A DNA stretch of 64,000 nucleotides from JAAYKT01 sp964408955 (GCA_964408955.1 CAYPBK010000003.1:81036-145035); one strand, 5' to 3'; shown: positions 54,369-62,942, numbered from the stretch's first letter. Program-made: numbers and translations. The notes: generated from the sequence alone by a model not told the origin.

Positions 54369-55907
54369 TTATTTTGTATAAAAATTTTTAAATAGTAGCT
54401 TAGGTCTAAAAACATTTAAAACAAAAATCATTATGAAATATATAATTAAGCCGCCTGCATAAGATACCATCATGTTATACTGTGTTTGTCCATACAAAAT
54501 CATATAGCGATTCAATGATTTTATTGATATAAACATTAAAAGTGCGCAAATAAAAGGCTTTACAAGGATTCGATTAATATTAAATCTAATTTTGGTTTTT
54601 TTATATATTATCAAAACCCCTTTTATAACCACAAATACAGAACTAAATACGAAGCCAAATAGGTATGCATAGATATTTACTTCGGGTATCGGCATAAAAA
54701 AAAGGATGCTGATTGTCATTATTGATATATTAGTTATAGAACACTCCATAACTTTATTTTGTAATCCAATACCATTTAAGATTCCTAAGATTGTAAACAA
54801 CCAGTACTCGAAGATACATGGAAAGGAAAGCCAGAATAAAAATATGCCTGCTTCAGGACAATTAAATAGCACCTTACATAATTCAGTCGGATAATTAATA
54901 AAAGCTATAGAGGAGGCAAAACCGATAACAGACGCAATTGTCATTGAATCATTGCTTTTTTTATTTATTTCATATTCATTTTTTAAAGCAAGTGAATAAG
55001 CCAATGATGGAATTAAAGTTGTGGATAATGATGCAATTATTATCATGGGGAAATATAGCAAAGGTAATATCATACCAGTTAATTTACCATATGTTGATAA
55101 AGCATTTTGCTTTGATAGCCCTGCTTTGATGAGGCTAGTTGGAATAAGGACAGCGTCAGCCATTTCTAAAATGCTCTCTATAGCTCCGCTGATTGATAAA
55201 GGTAAAAGTGGTTTAATGATGCTTTTTAATATGCCAAATATAGCAATTGGATTTCTTGAATTATTCAATATGGTATTTTTTTTATACTTATAAAAAATAA
55301 AAAGGAGTGCTAAACTTAATATTTCGCCGCAAACCATTGCTAACATAGCCCCAACGCAGACATATACAATACCGTGTTTAATAAAGTATTTTGTTATTGG
55401 AATTAGTATAATAAGTCTAATTAATTTTTCTATTACATCAATAATTGCTGGAATACTAACCTTTTCTATTCCATAAAAATATCCTTTTAAAACTGCAGAT
55501 AATGCTATAAAAACTATTGCCGGAGAAAAAACTAGTATAGGATAAGCCGTTCTCTCATCCTTTAATATGTAAGTAGCGAAAAAGCTATTATTGCATGCTA
55601 TAAGAATTGATAAAATAATACTCCAGGTCCCTGAAGAAACTAAACCAACTGTTATTATTCGATTGATATTTGAGTGATTTGCTTTTACTCTATTCTCTGC
55701 TATTAGCTTTGATATAGTTGTAACTAATCCGCTGGATACTAATGTGATAAAGAAGTAATATAAAGGAAGAATAAGCTGATATAGACCAATACCTTCAGTA
55801 CTTATATGTCTGGTTAAAAATATTCTATATACAAAAGCTATTATTCCCGTTAATAGATTTGTTATAGTCAGAATAAATGCACCCTGCAGATATGCTGTTT
55901 CTTTCAT
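54369..55907 (-). CDS. SpoVB-like polysaccharide/lipid flippase (MATE/MurJ superfamily)
   Basis: The protein has 512 residues and about 13-14 membrane helices. The N-terminus (LQGAFILTITNLLTGIIAFVYRIFLTRHISTEGIGLYQL) and GYFYGIEKVSIPAIIDVIEKLIRL match stage V sporulation protein B and related flippases of the MOP superfamily. SpoVB is thought to move lipid-linked precursors during cortex synthesis. Several paralogues are usual in spore formers, so the sporulation role is probable, not proved. The start follows TTAGGAGGC. Confidence 0.88.
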   Translation of the reverse strand: MKETAYLQGAFILTITNLLTGIIAFVYRIFLTRHISTEGIGLYQLILPLYYFFITLVSSGLVTTISKLIAENRVKANHSNINRIITVGLVSSGTWSIILSILIACNNSFFATYILKDERTAYPILVFSPAIVFIALSAVLKGYFYGIEKVSIPAIIDVIEKLIRLIILIPITKYFIKHGIVYVCVGAMLAMVCGEILSLALLFIFYKYKKNTILNNSRNPIAIFGILKSIIKPLLPLSISGAIESILEMADAVLIPTSLIKAGLSKQNALSTYGKLTGMILPLLYFPMIIIASLSTTLIPSLAYSLALKNEYEINKKSNDSMTIASVIGFASSIAFINYPTELCKVLFNCPEAGIFLFWLSFPCIFEYWLFTILGILNGIGLQNKVMECSITNISIMTISILFFMPIPEVNIYAYLFGFVFSSVFVVIKGVLIIYKKTKIRFNINRILVKPFICALLMFISIKSLNRYMILYGQTQYNMMVSYAGGLIIYFIMIFVLNVFRPKLLFKNFYTK

Positions 55908-56151
55908 TTTTAAGTGCCTCCTAATGTTCTATTTAATACATTTTATTTATAACAGATGAGAAATATTAAAGAAGATATAGAAGCATTTGTAATATAAGTT
56001 TATATTCCATGCCTTAATTGCTATAGATCATAAAGTTTGTATCTTAGTAATCGTGGCAAATATAAAAGCAAAATAATATTATGATTATGTCTAAAAGTAA
56101 TAAAAGATGTTAAAGAATGTTTTAGAAATGTTATTTAGGGCAAATTAATTA

Positions 56152-56180
56152 TTGACATCACTTTTTCCTTGTGATATCTT
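56152..56180 (+). promoter_or_regulatory. SigA-type promoter of pyrBI
   Basis: TTGACA (56152-56157), 17 bases, TATCTT (56175-56180). It gives a leader of about 100 nt before pyrB. Confidence 0.7.
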
Positions 56181-56250
56181 ATTCAAAGAACTTTTAATAC
56201 ATTAATATTGGGTTTTAAAAGGCTAATCCAAAGACAAAAAGTTTTACCTT

Positions 56251-56280
56251 TAATCTAGTCCGAGAGACTAAAAAGGAGGA
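56251..56280 (+). promoter_or_regulatory. Possible PyrR-binding hairpin next to the pyrB ribosome binding site
   Basis: TAGTC (56256-56260) and GACTA (56266-56270) form a 5-bp stem with loop CGAGA. The sequence AGTCCGAGAGAC resembles the conserved loop bound by PyrR (AGTCCnGAGAGGCT), one base shorter. It ends three bases before AAGGAGGA, so binding could block translation. No terminator was seen in the leader. Confidence 0.45.
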
Positions 56281-56286
56281 AGTTCA

Positions 56287-57213
56287 ATGAATTTAAAAGG
56301 TCGTCATTTAATTGACCCGAATGATTTTTCTATTGAGGAGTTGGATGAAGTTTTTAAACTATCGGAAAACATAATCAATGATGAAAAATCGTACAGTACT
56401 ATATGTCAAGGAAAAATATTAGGAACATTATTTTATGAGCCAAGTACCAGGACCCGGTTAAGTTTTGAATCAGCGATGCTTAGAATGGGTGGTAGAGTAC
56501 TTGGCTTTTCTGATGCCAACCAAAGCTCCGTGGCAAAAGGTGAAAGCGTAGCAGATACAATAAGAGTCCTTTCATCCTACGCTGATATTGTTGTGATAAG
56601 ACATCCTAAGGAAGGGGCACCAAGGCTTGCATCACAGTATTCCAGTATACCAATAATAAACGGAGGAGATGGCGGACATCAGCATCCCACACAAACGCTT
56701 GCTGATATGTTGACAATCAGAGTGCTCAAAGGAAAGATTGGCGGAAACTGCGTTGCATTTTGCGGAGATCTAAAATTCGGGAGGACAGTTCATTCTTTAA
56801 TAAAAACTTTATCAAGATATCCCAATAATAAATTCGTTTTAATTTCACCTGAAGAACTTAAATTACCGGAATATCTAAAGGACATACTTATTAAGAGAGG
56901 GAATGTGGAAGTATTTGAAACTGAAAATTTAGAATCCGTAATAGACGAAATCGATATTCTATACATGACAAGAATACAAAAAGAAAGATTTTTTAATGAA
57001 GCTGACTATGTAAGACTTAAAGACAGCTATATTTTAACCAGGAAGAAGCTAGAGAATGCAAAACCAGATATGATTGTAATGCATCCTTTGCCAAGAGTCA
57101 ATGAAATAAGCTATGATTTAGACGAAGATGACAGAGCAGTATATTTCAAACAAGCAAAACTGGGTATATACGCCAGAATGGCGCTAATAGCGCAACAATT
57201 GGGGGTGATATAA
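56287..57213 (+). CDS. pyrB: Aspartate carbamoyltransferase, catalytic subunit
   Basis: PyrB condenses carbamoyl phosphate and aspartate, the first committed step of pyrimidine synthesis. The protein has 308 residues. The carbamoyl-phosphate motif is EPSTRTRLSFESA, with the SVAKGES loop, the DGGHQHPTQTLADM motif and MHPLPRVNEI. The start follows AAAGGAGGAA. Its stop overlaps the start of pyrI by one base, so the two subunits are coupled in translation. Confidence 0.97.
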   Translation: MNLKGRHLIDPNDFSIEELDEVFKLSENIINDEKSYSTICQGKILGTLFYEPSTRTRLSFESAMLRMGGRVLGFSDANQSSVAKGESVADTIRVLSSYADIVVIRHPKEGAPRLASQYSSIPIINGGDGGHQHPTQTLADMLTIRVLKGKIGGNCVAFCGDLKFGRTVHSLIKTLSRYPNNKFVLISPEELKLPEYLKDILIKRGNVEVFETENLESVIDEIDILYMTRIQKERFFNEADYVRLKDSYILTRKKLENAKPDMIVMHPLPRVNEISYDLDEDDRAVYFKQAKLGIYARMALIAQQLGVI

Positions 57214-57644
57214 TGCTAAAGGTTGACAGTATTCATTATGGCATAGTAATAGACCATATTACACCGGGAAAAGGCAAAAAAATATTTGATAAATTAAATC
57301 TTGGTGAAGTTACATTTCCAGTTGTTTTATTAAGGAATGTCAGTAGCAGTAAATTAAGTAAAAAGGATATAATAAAAATTGAAAATCGAATAGATGTTGA
57401 TATGACGATGCTGGGACTTATAGATCCAAATATCACCATTAACTTTGTAGAAAATGATGAAATAGTTAAAAAGATGAAAGTTGAAATACCAGATGTTGTA
57501 CAAGGTTTGTTCAAATGCAAAAATCCTCGTTGTGTAAGTAATTCGGAGGAAAATGTAAAGCCTCTTTTTAGGCTTGTAAAGTCCAATGGAACTATTGAAT
57601 ATTGCTGCGAATATTGTGAAGAATGGACTACTTATTCGCTATAA
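57213..57644 (+). CDS. pyrI: Aspartate carbamoyltransferase, regulatory subunit
   Basis: PyrI binds CTP/ATP and tunes PyrB activity in a class B holoenzyme. The protein has 143 residues. The allosteric domain starts with VDSIHYGIVIDHITPGKG. The C-terminal zinc domain keeps four Cys in CKNPRC and CCEYCEEW (third and fourth metal ligands C-x2-C). The ATG overlaps the pyrB stop. No other pyr genes are adjacent within the window. Confidence 0.96.
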   Translation: MLKVDSIHYGIVIDHITPGKGKKIFDKLNLGEVTFPVVLLRNVSSSKLSKKDIIKIENRIDVDMTMLGLIDPNITINFVENDEIVKKMKVEIPDVVQGLFKCKNPRCVSNSEENVKPLFRLVKSNGTIEYCCEYCEEWTTYSL

Positions 57645-57659
57645 AAGTAACTCCTTGTT

Positions 57660-57785
57660 AAAAACGCACATGGCGGATAATATACCACCAACGGAATATA
57701 TGCCGCGCTCTAGTTTTGATAATTACCGTTAATAGGTATTTTTTAGATTATTAATATTTGATAAAGATTGCATTGTGGAGAGGCT
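57660..57785. repeat. Dispersed intergenic repeat, copy 1
   Basis: This 126-base unit is the partner of 57963-58089. Both start AAAAACGCACATGGCGGATA, contain a small hairpin with a T run (TACC/GGTA here), share a closely matching end (TAGATTATTAATATTTGATA onward) and finish GAGAGGCT or CAGAGGCT. It begins 15 bases after pyrI and could double as its terminator. The middle third has diverged. Confidence 0.8.
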
Positions 57786-57788
57786 TAG

Positions 57789-57873
57789 AATCTGTTAGTG
57801 CAGTGGAAGATCAGTTGCGTCAACTGTTTGAGCGAAGCGAGTTTTGGCGCAACCCGGAACAAGCTTACAGATT
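57789..57873. other. Structured palindromic element between the two repeat copies
   Basis: AATCTGT (57789-57795) pairs with ACAGATT (57867-57873). Inside, GTTGCGTCAA (57814-57823) pairs over ten bases with TTGGCGCAAC (57844-57853, one wobble), enclosing a 20-nt loop with GAGCGAAGCGAG. It contains no ORF. It could be a small RNA, a repeat unit or a remnant of a mobile element. Confidence 0.55.
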
Positions 57874-57962
57874 ATTAGTCTTGGAACTCCTGCAATCGTA
57901 TCAAATATAATAAGCAATACTGAAACTATAGTTACATCTGAATAGTAACTTTTGTCTACGTC

Positions 57963-58089
57963 AAAAACGCACATGGCGGATAATATGCCACTAACAAAAT
58001 ATATGCTTTGCGATAATTTTGACAGTTACTGTTAACAGGTTTTTTTTTAGATTATTAATATTTGATAAAGATTGCATTGTGCAGAGGCT
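57963..58089. repeat. Dispersed intergenic repeat, copy 2
   Basis: This 127-base unit matches copy 1 at 57660-57785. The T run after its CTGTTAACAG hairpin is nine long. It ends 32 bases before the thioesterase start codon and is preceded by GTC as in the third, partial copy at 62924. Confidence 0.8.
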
Positions 58090-58121
58090 GGAATTATAAT
58101 TAAATAAAAAGGGGTGGTTGT

Positions 58122-58541
58122 ATGAAACTTTCTGAATATAGCGTTGGTATGTCAAAAACGATTCAAAAGATTGTAACTGAAGAAGATACTGCCCATAATT
58201 ATGGGAGCGGAGTGCTTCAAGATTTACTGGCAACACCTTTTTTAACAGCACTTATGATAGAAGCCTCAGTTATGCTAATTGACCCTTTATTGCCTGATGA
58301 TTATATAACTATAGGTAAAAAGCTCAGTGTTGAGCATTTGATGCCAACTGTGAAGGGGATGACTGTGACAATAAAAAGCGAAATATCGGACATCAATAAA
58401 AACAACATAAAATTTGATATTGTCGCATATGATGAATTGGGTGAGATAGGAAAAGGGCAACACGAAAGACATATAGTAAAACATTCATTTTTAATGGATA
58501 AAGTAAAAGATAGAATTGAACCGCTAAAGGCAATGCCCTAG
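58122..58541 (+). CDS. FlK-like hotdog-fold acyl-CoA thioesterase
   Basis: The protein has 139 residues of the hotdog thioesterase fold. It resembles fluoroacetyl-CoA thioesterase FlK: TEEDTAHNYGSGVLQDLLATPFLTALMIEAS carries the Thr and Glu catalytic positions, and SVEHLMPTVKGM the His. In non-fluoroacetate producers such proteins are general thioesterases of unknown substrate. ATG 58122 follows AAGGGGTGG. It stands alone. Confidence 0.8.
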   Translation: MKLSEYSVGMSKTIQKIVTEEDTAHNYGSGVLQDLLATPFLTALMIEASVMLIDPLLPDDYITIGKKLSVEHLMPTVKGMTVTIKSEISDINKNNIKFDIVAYDELGEIGKGQHERHIVKHSFLMDKVKDRIEPLKAMP

Positions 58542-58721
58542 TATTTAATTCTTATATCTCAGGAATTATCTGAGAGAGTCTAGTTTCTTTCATAAAAGAT
58601 TATCGTTCATTAGGTAAATAAATATGTAATTGCTGCAGGTAAAAATTCTTATGTTAAATCAAGTTTTCGCCTAATAATTAAATTTTTTACTGGAGAAAAG
58701 ATAAAAATTACAGAAAAAGTG

Positions 58722-58750
58722 TTTACTATTTTTTAATTTTACATTATAAT
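58722..58750 (+). promoter_or_regulatory. SigA-type promoter of the riboswitch unit
   Basis: TTTACT (58722-58727), 17 bases, TATAAT (58745-58750). Transcription would start about 20 bases before the c-di-AMP aptamer. Confidence 0.75.
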
Positions 58751-58774
58751 ATTTAAGTAACGAAATAATTTTAC

Positions 58775-58912
58775 TCACACTTTCGCTGAATTTCCATTTT
58801 GGAAAACGGGGGAACCAAATTTTGGGGTGAATCTCGCTTTTAGTGAGTAGGGCTATACTCTTTCAGCCCGAATCCGTCAGCTAACCTCGTAAGCGTGGGA
58901 AGAGGAGGTTTG
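58775..58912 (+). ncRNA. Cyclic di-AMP riboswitch (ydaO/yuaA class)
   Basis: This RNA aptamer binds c-di-AMP. Conserved blocks appear in order: TTCGCTGAA, ACGGGGGAACCAAAT, TTGGGGTGAATC, GTAGGGCT, CAGCCCGAATCCGTCAGC, TAACCTCGTAAGCG, GAAGAGGAG. These match the ydaO class closely. A terminator at 58955 follows, so the element probably turns transcription off when c-di-AMP is high. It precedes a single acetyltransferase gene. Confidence 0.93.
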
Positions 58913-58954
58913 GGTGTATGGGATAATACACTTCTAATAGTGTATAAGTCCTTT

Positions 58955-58982
58955 GCCGTGGTGTCCTCCACGGTTATTTTTA
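58955..58982 (+). terminator. Riboswitch-controlled terminator
   Basis: CCGTGG (58956-58961) pairs with CCACGG (58968-58973), followed by TTATTTTTA. It lies between the aptamer and the gene. A second hairpin (ATACACT/AGTGTAT, 58926-58946) separates it from the aptamer. Confidence 0.75.
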
Positions 58983-59036
58983 TAAGTGCTCGTACCTCCC
59001 AAGTAAAATGTTTAAATTTAAATAAGGAGGTATAAT

Positions 59037-59657
59037 ATGGTAATAGCAAACATGCCCAATTTAGAACTTAACTCTTTTTTACTAAGGAAATTATTAAGAG
59101 TACGAAAGGCAAATCCTTCAGATATAAACCAAATTTATAATATTGCTTGTTCTGTCGGTTCATCCACAAAAATACCAGAGCAAGGCTTTTTAGTAGATGA
59201 TTACAGCTCAAATCCAAGGCTTTATAAAAGAAAACTATTAAACGCAATTAATAAACTTAATCATTTTTATGTAGCTGAATACGACAGAATATACGGTTTT
59301 ATGATAGCTTACAAAAAAGAAGAATGGTTAGAAGATAATCCAAATTGGATAGATGATGTTTATTGGAGCCCGGACTTTGATAAATCCATGCTGGATGATT
59401 TTATGCTGGTGGACAAAACTGCTATTCAAGCGGGATTAACAGGACAAGGAATTGGAAGTATAATTTACAAAAGATTACTTGAGGATTTAAAATCCGAAGG
59501 TATAAAGACTATTTTTGCAGAAACGATAATAAGTCCTTTGCCTAATTTTGCATCCCTCCAGTTTAGGAAAAAGCAAGAATATTCTTTAGCTGGGATGAGA
59601 TACGAGAATTATAATAATACATTGTATACTGATTTAGTATATTACAAGCGCGTATAA
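59037..59657 (+). CDS. GNAT-family N-acetyltransferase under c-di-AMP control
   Basis: The protein has 206 residues. The N-terminal strand LRVRKANPSDINQIYNIA opens the GNAT fold, and the acetyl-CoA loop is seen in LTGQGIGSIIYKRLLEDLK near residue 135. The acceptor cannot be told. ATG 59037 follows AATAAGGAGG. It has its own promoter, riboswitch and terminator, so it is a single-gene unit. The 125-residue N-terminal half is longer than minimal GNATs and contains many aromatic and acidic residues. Confidence 0.82.
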   Translation: MVIANMPNLELNSFLLRKLLRVRKANPSDINQIYNIACSVGSSTKIPEQGFLVDDYSSNPRLYKRKLLNAINKLNHFYVAEYDRIYGFMIAYKKEEWLEDNPNWIDDVYWSPDFDKSMLDDFMLVDKTAIQAGLTGQGIGSIIYKRLLEDLKSEGIKTIFAETIISPLPNFASLQFRKKQEYSLAGMRYENYNNTLYTDLVYYKRV

Positions 59658-59679
59658 CAGTAAACATAATGAAGACAAA

Positions 59680-59718
59680 GCTGTCTGATGCTTCAATGAA
59701 GCATTGGGCAGTTTTTTT
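59680..59718 (+). terminator. Terminator of the GNAT gene
   Basis: CTGTCTGATGCTTC pairs with GAAGCATTGGGCAG (G-T pairs) around AAT, followed by seven T. Confidence 0.8.
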
Positions 59719-59855
59719 ATACACTAGTTAGCTTTACATTACCCTTCATTATTAAAACTTAAACAATGTTTGCAGCTAAGTAATAGTGTTAAAAAAATCT
59801 ATCAAAACAACGATTATGTCTTAGTAGTTTTGAAGTATTTGCACATATATAAAAT

Positions 59856-59878
59856 AAAAGCACCCGTCGGGTGCTTTT
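59856..59878 (-). terminator. Terminator of the SASP gene
   Basis: AAAAGCACCC (59856-59865) and GGGTGCTTTT (59869-59878) pair perfectly around GTC, just past the minus-strand stop; the A-rich plus strand gives T after the stem on the minus strand. Confidence 0.8.
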
Positions 59879-59895
59879 AAACTATATTATTGCCA

Positions 59896-60093
59896 TTATT
59901 TGTTCATATTTCTTTCGTACTGCTCTACCATTTTTCTCACCATGTTTCCACCGACAGTACCGGCTTCCCTAGAAGTTAAATCTCCATTATAGCCTTCTTT
60001 TAAATTAACTCCCATTTCTGAAGCAACTTCGAATTTCATCTTGTCGAGAGCCGCTGTAGCTTGAGGTATAACTTTTCTGTTATTGCTTGGCAC
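59896..60093 (-). CDS. Alpha/beta-type small acid-soluble spore protein
   Basis: SASPs coat and protect DNA in dormant spores and are degraded at germination. The protein has 65 residues. It carries the GPR protease site region KFEVASEMGV and the second conserved block GDLTSREAGTVGGNMVRKMVE. GTG 60093 is the start because AGGAGGTGATATCA gives ideal spacing; an upstream GTG overlaps that site. A forespore (SigG) promoter is expected but none was clear by eye. Confidence 0.95.
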   Translation of the reverse strand: MPSNNRKVIPQATAALDKMKFEVASEMGVNLKEGYNGDLTSREAGTVGGNMVRKMVEQYERNMNK

Positions 60094-60201
60094 TGATATC
60101 ACCTCCTGCTATTATATTTTACTTTTTTCATAAAAATATAAGTGTTATATATTTCATAAAATAGATAAAAAAATTATAATAAAAAAAACAAAATCTAAGT
60201 A

Positions 60202-60230
60202 TTGACATTTTAAGAAATTAAATATATTAT
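60202..60230 (+). promoter_or_regulatory. SigA-type promoter of clpB
   Basis: TTGACA (60202-60207), 17 bases, TATTAT (60225-60230); predicted start near 60237, just before the CtsR boxes. Confidence 0.8.
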
Positions 60231-60243
60231 GTAATTGAGTTAA

Positions 60244-60260
60244 AGTCAAAGAAAGTCAAA
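60244..60260 (+). promoter_or_regulatory. CtsR operator
   Basis: AGTCAAA-GAA-AGTCAAA is an exact match to the CtsR heptad repeat (RGTCAAAnAnRGTCAAA). An extra GTCAA half-site follows at once (60261-60265). It lies just after the clpB promoter and before its ribosome binding site, so CtsR should repress clpB until heat or protein stress. Confidence 0.9.
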
Positions 60261-60282
60261 GTCAAGGGAGGGAAATAACCTA

Positions 60283-62871
60283 ATGGATTTAAATAAATTA
60301 ACGCAAAAATCTCGCGAAGCGCTAAATGAAGCGCAAGCTCTTGCTCTTAAAAATAGTCATCAAACCATAGATGGAGAGCATCTCCACATAAGTTTACTAC
60401 AAAAAAAAGACGATTTAATACCAAAGATTTTAATTAAAATGAATGTTCCTTTTGATTTTTATTATAAGGATTTAAATGATGAAATATTCAAAATTCCAAA
60501 AGTATATGGTAACAATGCGAGTTTGTATATAACTAGAAGAGTAGAAGAAATATTTGTAGAAGCAGAAAAAATTTCAAAATTGTTTAAAGACGATTATATA
60601 AGCTTGGAGCATATTTATCTTGCATTGTTAGAAGAGGTTGATACGCCGTCAGCAAAAGTAATGAAGAAATACGGCATTACTAAGGATAGATTCTTAAAAG
60701 AGCTTTCATTAATTAGAAGCAATCAGAGAATAACTAGTGAGAACCCTGAAGAAAATTATGAAGCTTTATCAAGGTTCGGTAAGGATCTGGTTGAAGAAGC
60801 TAAAAAAGAAAAATTAGATCCCGTAATCGGACGAGATGCTGAAATTCGGCGTATAATAAGAATTCTATCAAGAAGAACAAAGAATAATCCAATTTTAATA
60901 GGAGAACCGGGTGTTGGGAAAACAGCCGTTGTAGAGGGTCTTGCGCAAAGGATAATGAAAGGTGATGTTCCCGAAAGCTTAAAAGAAAAAACAATATATT
61001 CATTAGATATGGGCTCATTGGTTGCAGGGGCAAAATACAGAGGCGAATTTGAGGAAAGACTGAAGGCTGTCTTAAAAGAAATTGAGAGTTCTAATGGGAC
61101 TATTATACTATTCATTGATGAAATACACAATATTGTTGGTGCAGGGAAAGCGGAAGGCTCAATGGATGCCGGTAATCTATTAAAACCAATGTTGGCTAGA
61201 GGAGAGCTTCATTGTATTGGCGCAACCACAATTGATGAATATAGAAAGTATATAGAAAAAGATGCGGCACTTGAACGAAGATTTCAGCCAGTATTAGTAG
61301 ATACTCCATCCATAGAAGATACGATTTCCATTCTTAGAGGACTAAAGGAAAGGTTTGAAATACATCATGGTGTAAGGATAAAAGACAATGCTTTAGTCGC
61401 TGCAGCGATATTATCAGACAGATATATAAGTGACCGTTTTTTACCGGATAAAGCGATAGATTTAATAGACGAGGCAGCTGCAATGCTAAGGACAGATATT
61501 GATAGTATGCCTTCAGAGTTAGACGAAATAACAAGAAAAATTATGCAATTGGAAATAGAGAGGGAGGCTTTAAAAAAAGAGTCAGACAGCAATAACAAGC
61601 TGGAATTGATTAACGAAGAATTAGTTGAACTAATTAAACAAAAAGATGCAATGAAGTTGCAATGGGAGACTGAAAAGGATGTAATTAAAAATATAAGGGA
61701 AATAAAGAAAGACATAGAAAAAGTTAAAGGGCAAGCGGCAAAAGCTGAGTTAGAGTATGATTTAAATACAGCTGCCGAATTGAAATATGGGAAGCTAACG
61801 GAATTAAATGAAAAACTGGCTTATGAGAAAGAAAAATTAAAAACTATACAAAAGGATACTCATTTGCTAAAGGAAGAAGTAACTGAAGAAGAAATAACAG
61901 AAATAATTTCGAAATGGACTGGTATCCCGATAACAAAGCTTCTTGAAAATGAAAAGGAAAAGTTATTGCGTCTAGATGAACACCTCCATAAAAGAGTTAT
62001 CGGCCAGGACGAAGCTGTTATTTCTGTTTCTGATGCTGTTATTAGGGCAAGAAGCGGTTTAAAGGATCCAAAAAAACCAATAGGTTCCTTTATTTTCATT
62101 GGCCCGACAGGAGTCGGGAAGACGGAGCTTGCAAAAGCATTAGCTGAGGCTTTATTCGATTCAGAGGATAATATTGTGAGAATTGATATGACAGAATATA
62201 TGGAGAAACATGCAGTATCAAGATTAATAGGTGCTCCTCCGGGGTATGTTGGGTATGAAGAAGGCGGACAGCTTACAGAAGCGATAAGAAGAAAGCCATA
62301 TGCAGTTATTTTGTTTGATGAGATAGAGAAAGCCCACCATGATGTTTTTAATATTTTTCTTCAAATACTGGATGACGGGAGACTGACGGATAGTCAAGGC
62401 AGGGTTGTAGATTTTAAAAATACAGTTATTATAATGACTTCAAATATAGGCAGCTCGTATCTTTTAGAAAAGATTAATGAAAAAGGCTTAATAGATGATA
62501 GTGTCGCCGATAATGTAATGAATGAAATGAAGATGCATTTTAGACCGGAGTTCTTAAATAGAATTGATGATATTATATTTTTTAAACCTCTTGGTAAAGA
62601 AGAAATAAGGAAAATCATTGGTTTGCAGTTTTTATATATTGTTCAAAGATTAAAAGAAATGGAAATAGAAGTAGAACTAAGCGAAAATGCTAAAAATCAA
62701 ATAATAAGCCATGCATTTGAACCGGCTTACGGGGCGAGACCAATTAAAAGATACATTCAAAAGAATATAGAAACATTTATCGCAAAAGCTCTAATTTCAG
62801 GTGAAATAGAGGCAGAAGACAGGATACTAATAGATGTTGATGGTGATAAATTTATAATAAAAAAGATTTAA
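60283..62871 (+). CDS. clpB: ATP-dependent disaggregase ClpB
   Basis: ClpB threads aggregated proteins with the help of DnaK. The protein has 862 residues. An N-terminal Clp_N repeat domain (about 1-145) is followed by the first AAA+ module (Walker A GEPGVGKT near 208, Walker B IILFIDEIHN), the coiled-coil M-domain (about 400-520) and the second AAA+ module (GPTGVGKTELAKAL near 606, VILFDEIEKAH, sensor GARPIKR). The long M-domain and absence of the ClpP-binding loop of ClpA/X favour ClpB over ClpC. A CtsR operator controls it. Confidence 0.95.
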   Translation: MDLNKLTQKSREALNEAQALALKNSHQTIDGEHLHISLLQKKDDLIPKILIKMNVPFDFYYKDLNDEIFKIPKVYGNNASLYITRRVEEIFVEAEKISKLFKDDYISLEHIYLALLEEVDTPSAKVMKKYGITKDRFLKELSLIRSNQRITSENPEENYEALSRFGKDLVEEAKKEKLDPVIGRDAEIRRIIRILSRRTKNNPILIGEPGVGKTAVVEGLAQRIMKGDVPESLKEKTIYSLDMGSLVAGAKYRGEFEERLKAVLKEIESSNGTIILFIDEIHNIVGAGKAEGSMDAGNLLKPMLARGELHCIGATTIDEYRKYIEKDAALERRFQPVLVDTPSIEDTISILRGLKERFEIHHGVRIKDNALVAAAILSDRYISDRFLPDKAIDLIDEAAAMLRTDIDSMPSELDEITRKIMQLEIEREALKKESDSNNKLELINEELVELIKQKDAMKLQWETEKDVIKNIREIKKDIEKVKGQAAKAELEYDLNTAAELKYGKLTELNEKLAYEKEKLKTIQKDTHLLKEEVTEEEITEIISKWTGIPITKLLENEKEKLLRLDEHLHKRVIGQDEAVISVSDAVIRARSGLKDPKKPIGSFIFIGPTGVGKTELAKALAEALFDSEDNIVRIDMTEYMEKHAVSRLIGAPPGYVGYEEGGQLTEAIRRKPYAVILFDEIEKAHHDVFNIFLQILDDGRLTDSQGRVVDFKNTVIIMTSNIGSSYLLEKINEKGLIDDSVADNVMNEMKMHFRPEFLNRIDDIIFFKPLGKEEIRKIIGLQFLYIVQRLKEMEIEVELSENAKNQIISHAFEPAYGARPIKRYIQKNIETFIAKALISGEIEAEDRILIDVDGDKFIIKKI

Positions 62872-62923
62872 CTACACTTAATACTCACGCCGGAATTAAT
62901 AACCTGCGATATTTTTGACTTTG

Positions 62924-62940
62924 TCAAAAACGCACATGGC
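62924..62940. repeat. Dispersed intergenic repeat, third partial copy
   Basis: The core CAAAAACGCACATGGC, preceded by GT as in copy 2 (57961), recurs here about 50 bases after clpB. The rest of the 126-base unit is absent; instead a palindrome follows directly. Confidence 0.6.
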
Positions 62941-62942
62941 TA

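Noticed and set aside
57660..58089. CRISPR array
   Set aside because: The repeats are 126 bases long, only two, and the spacing and divergence do not fit CRISPR.
60756..61130. A long minus-strand ORF opposite clpB
   Set aside because: It is the antisense shadow of the conserved first AAA+ module.
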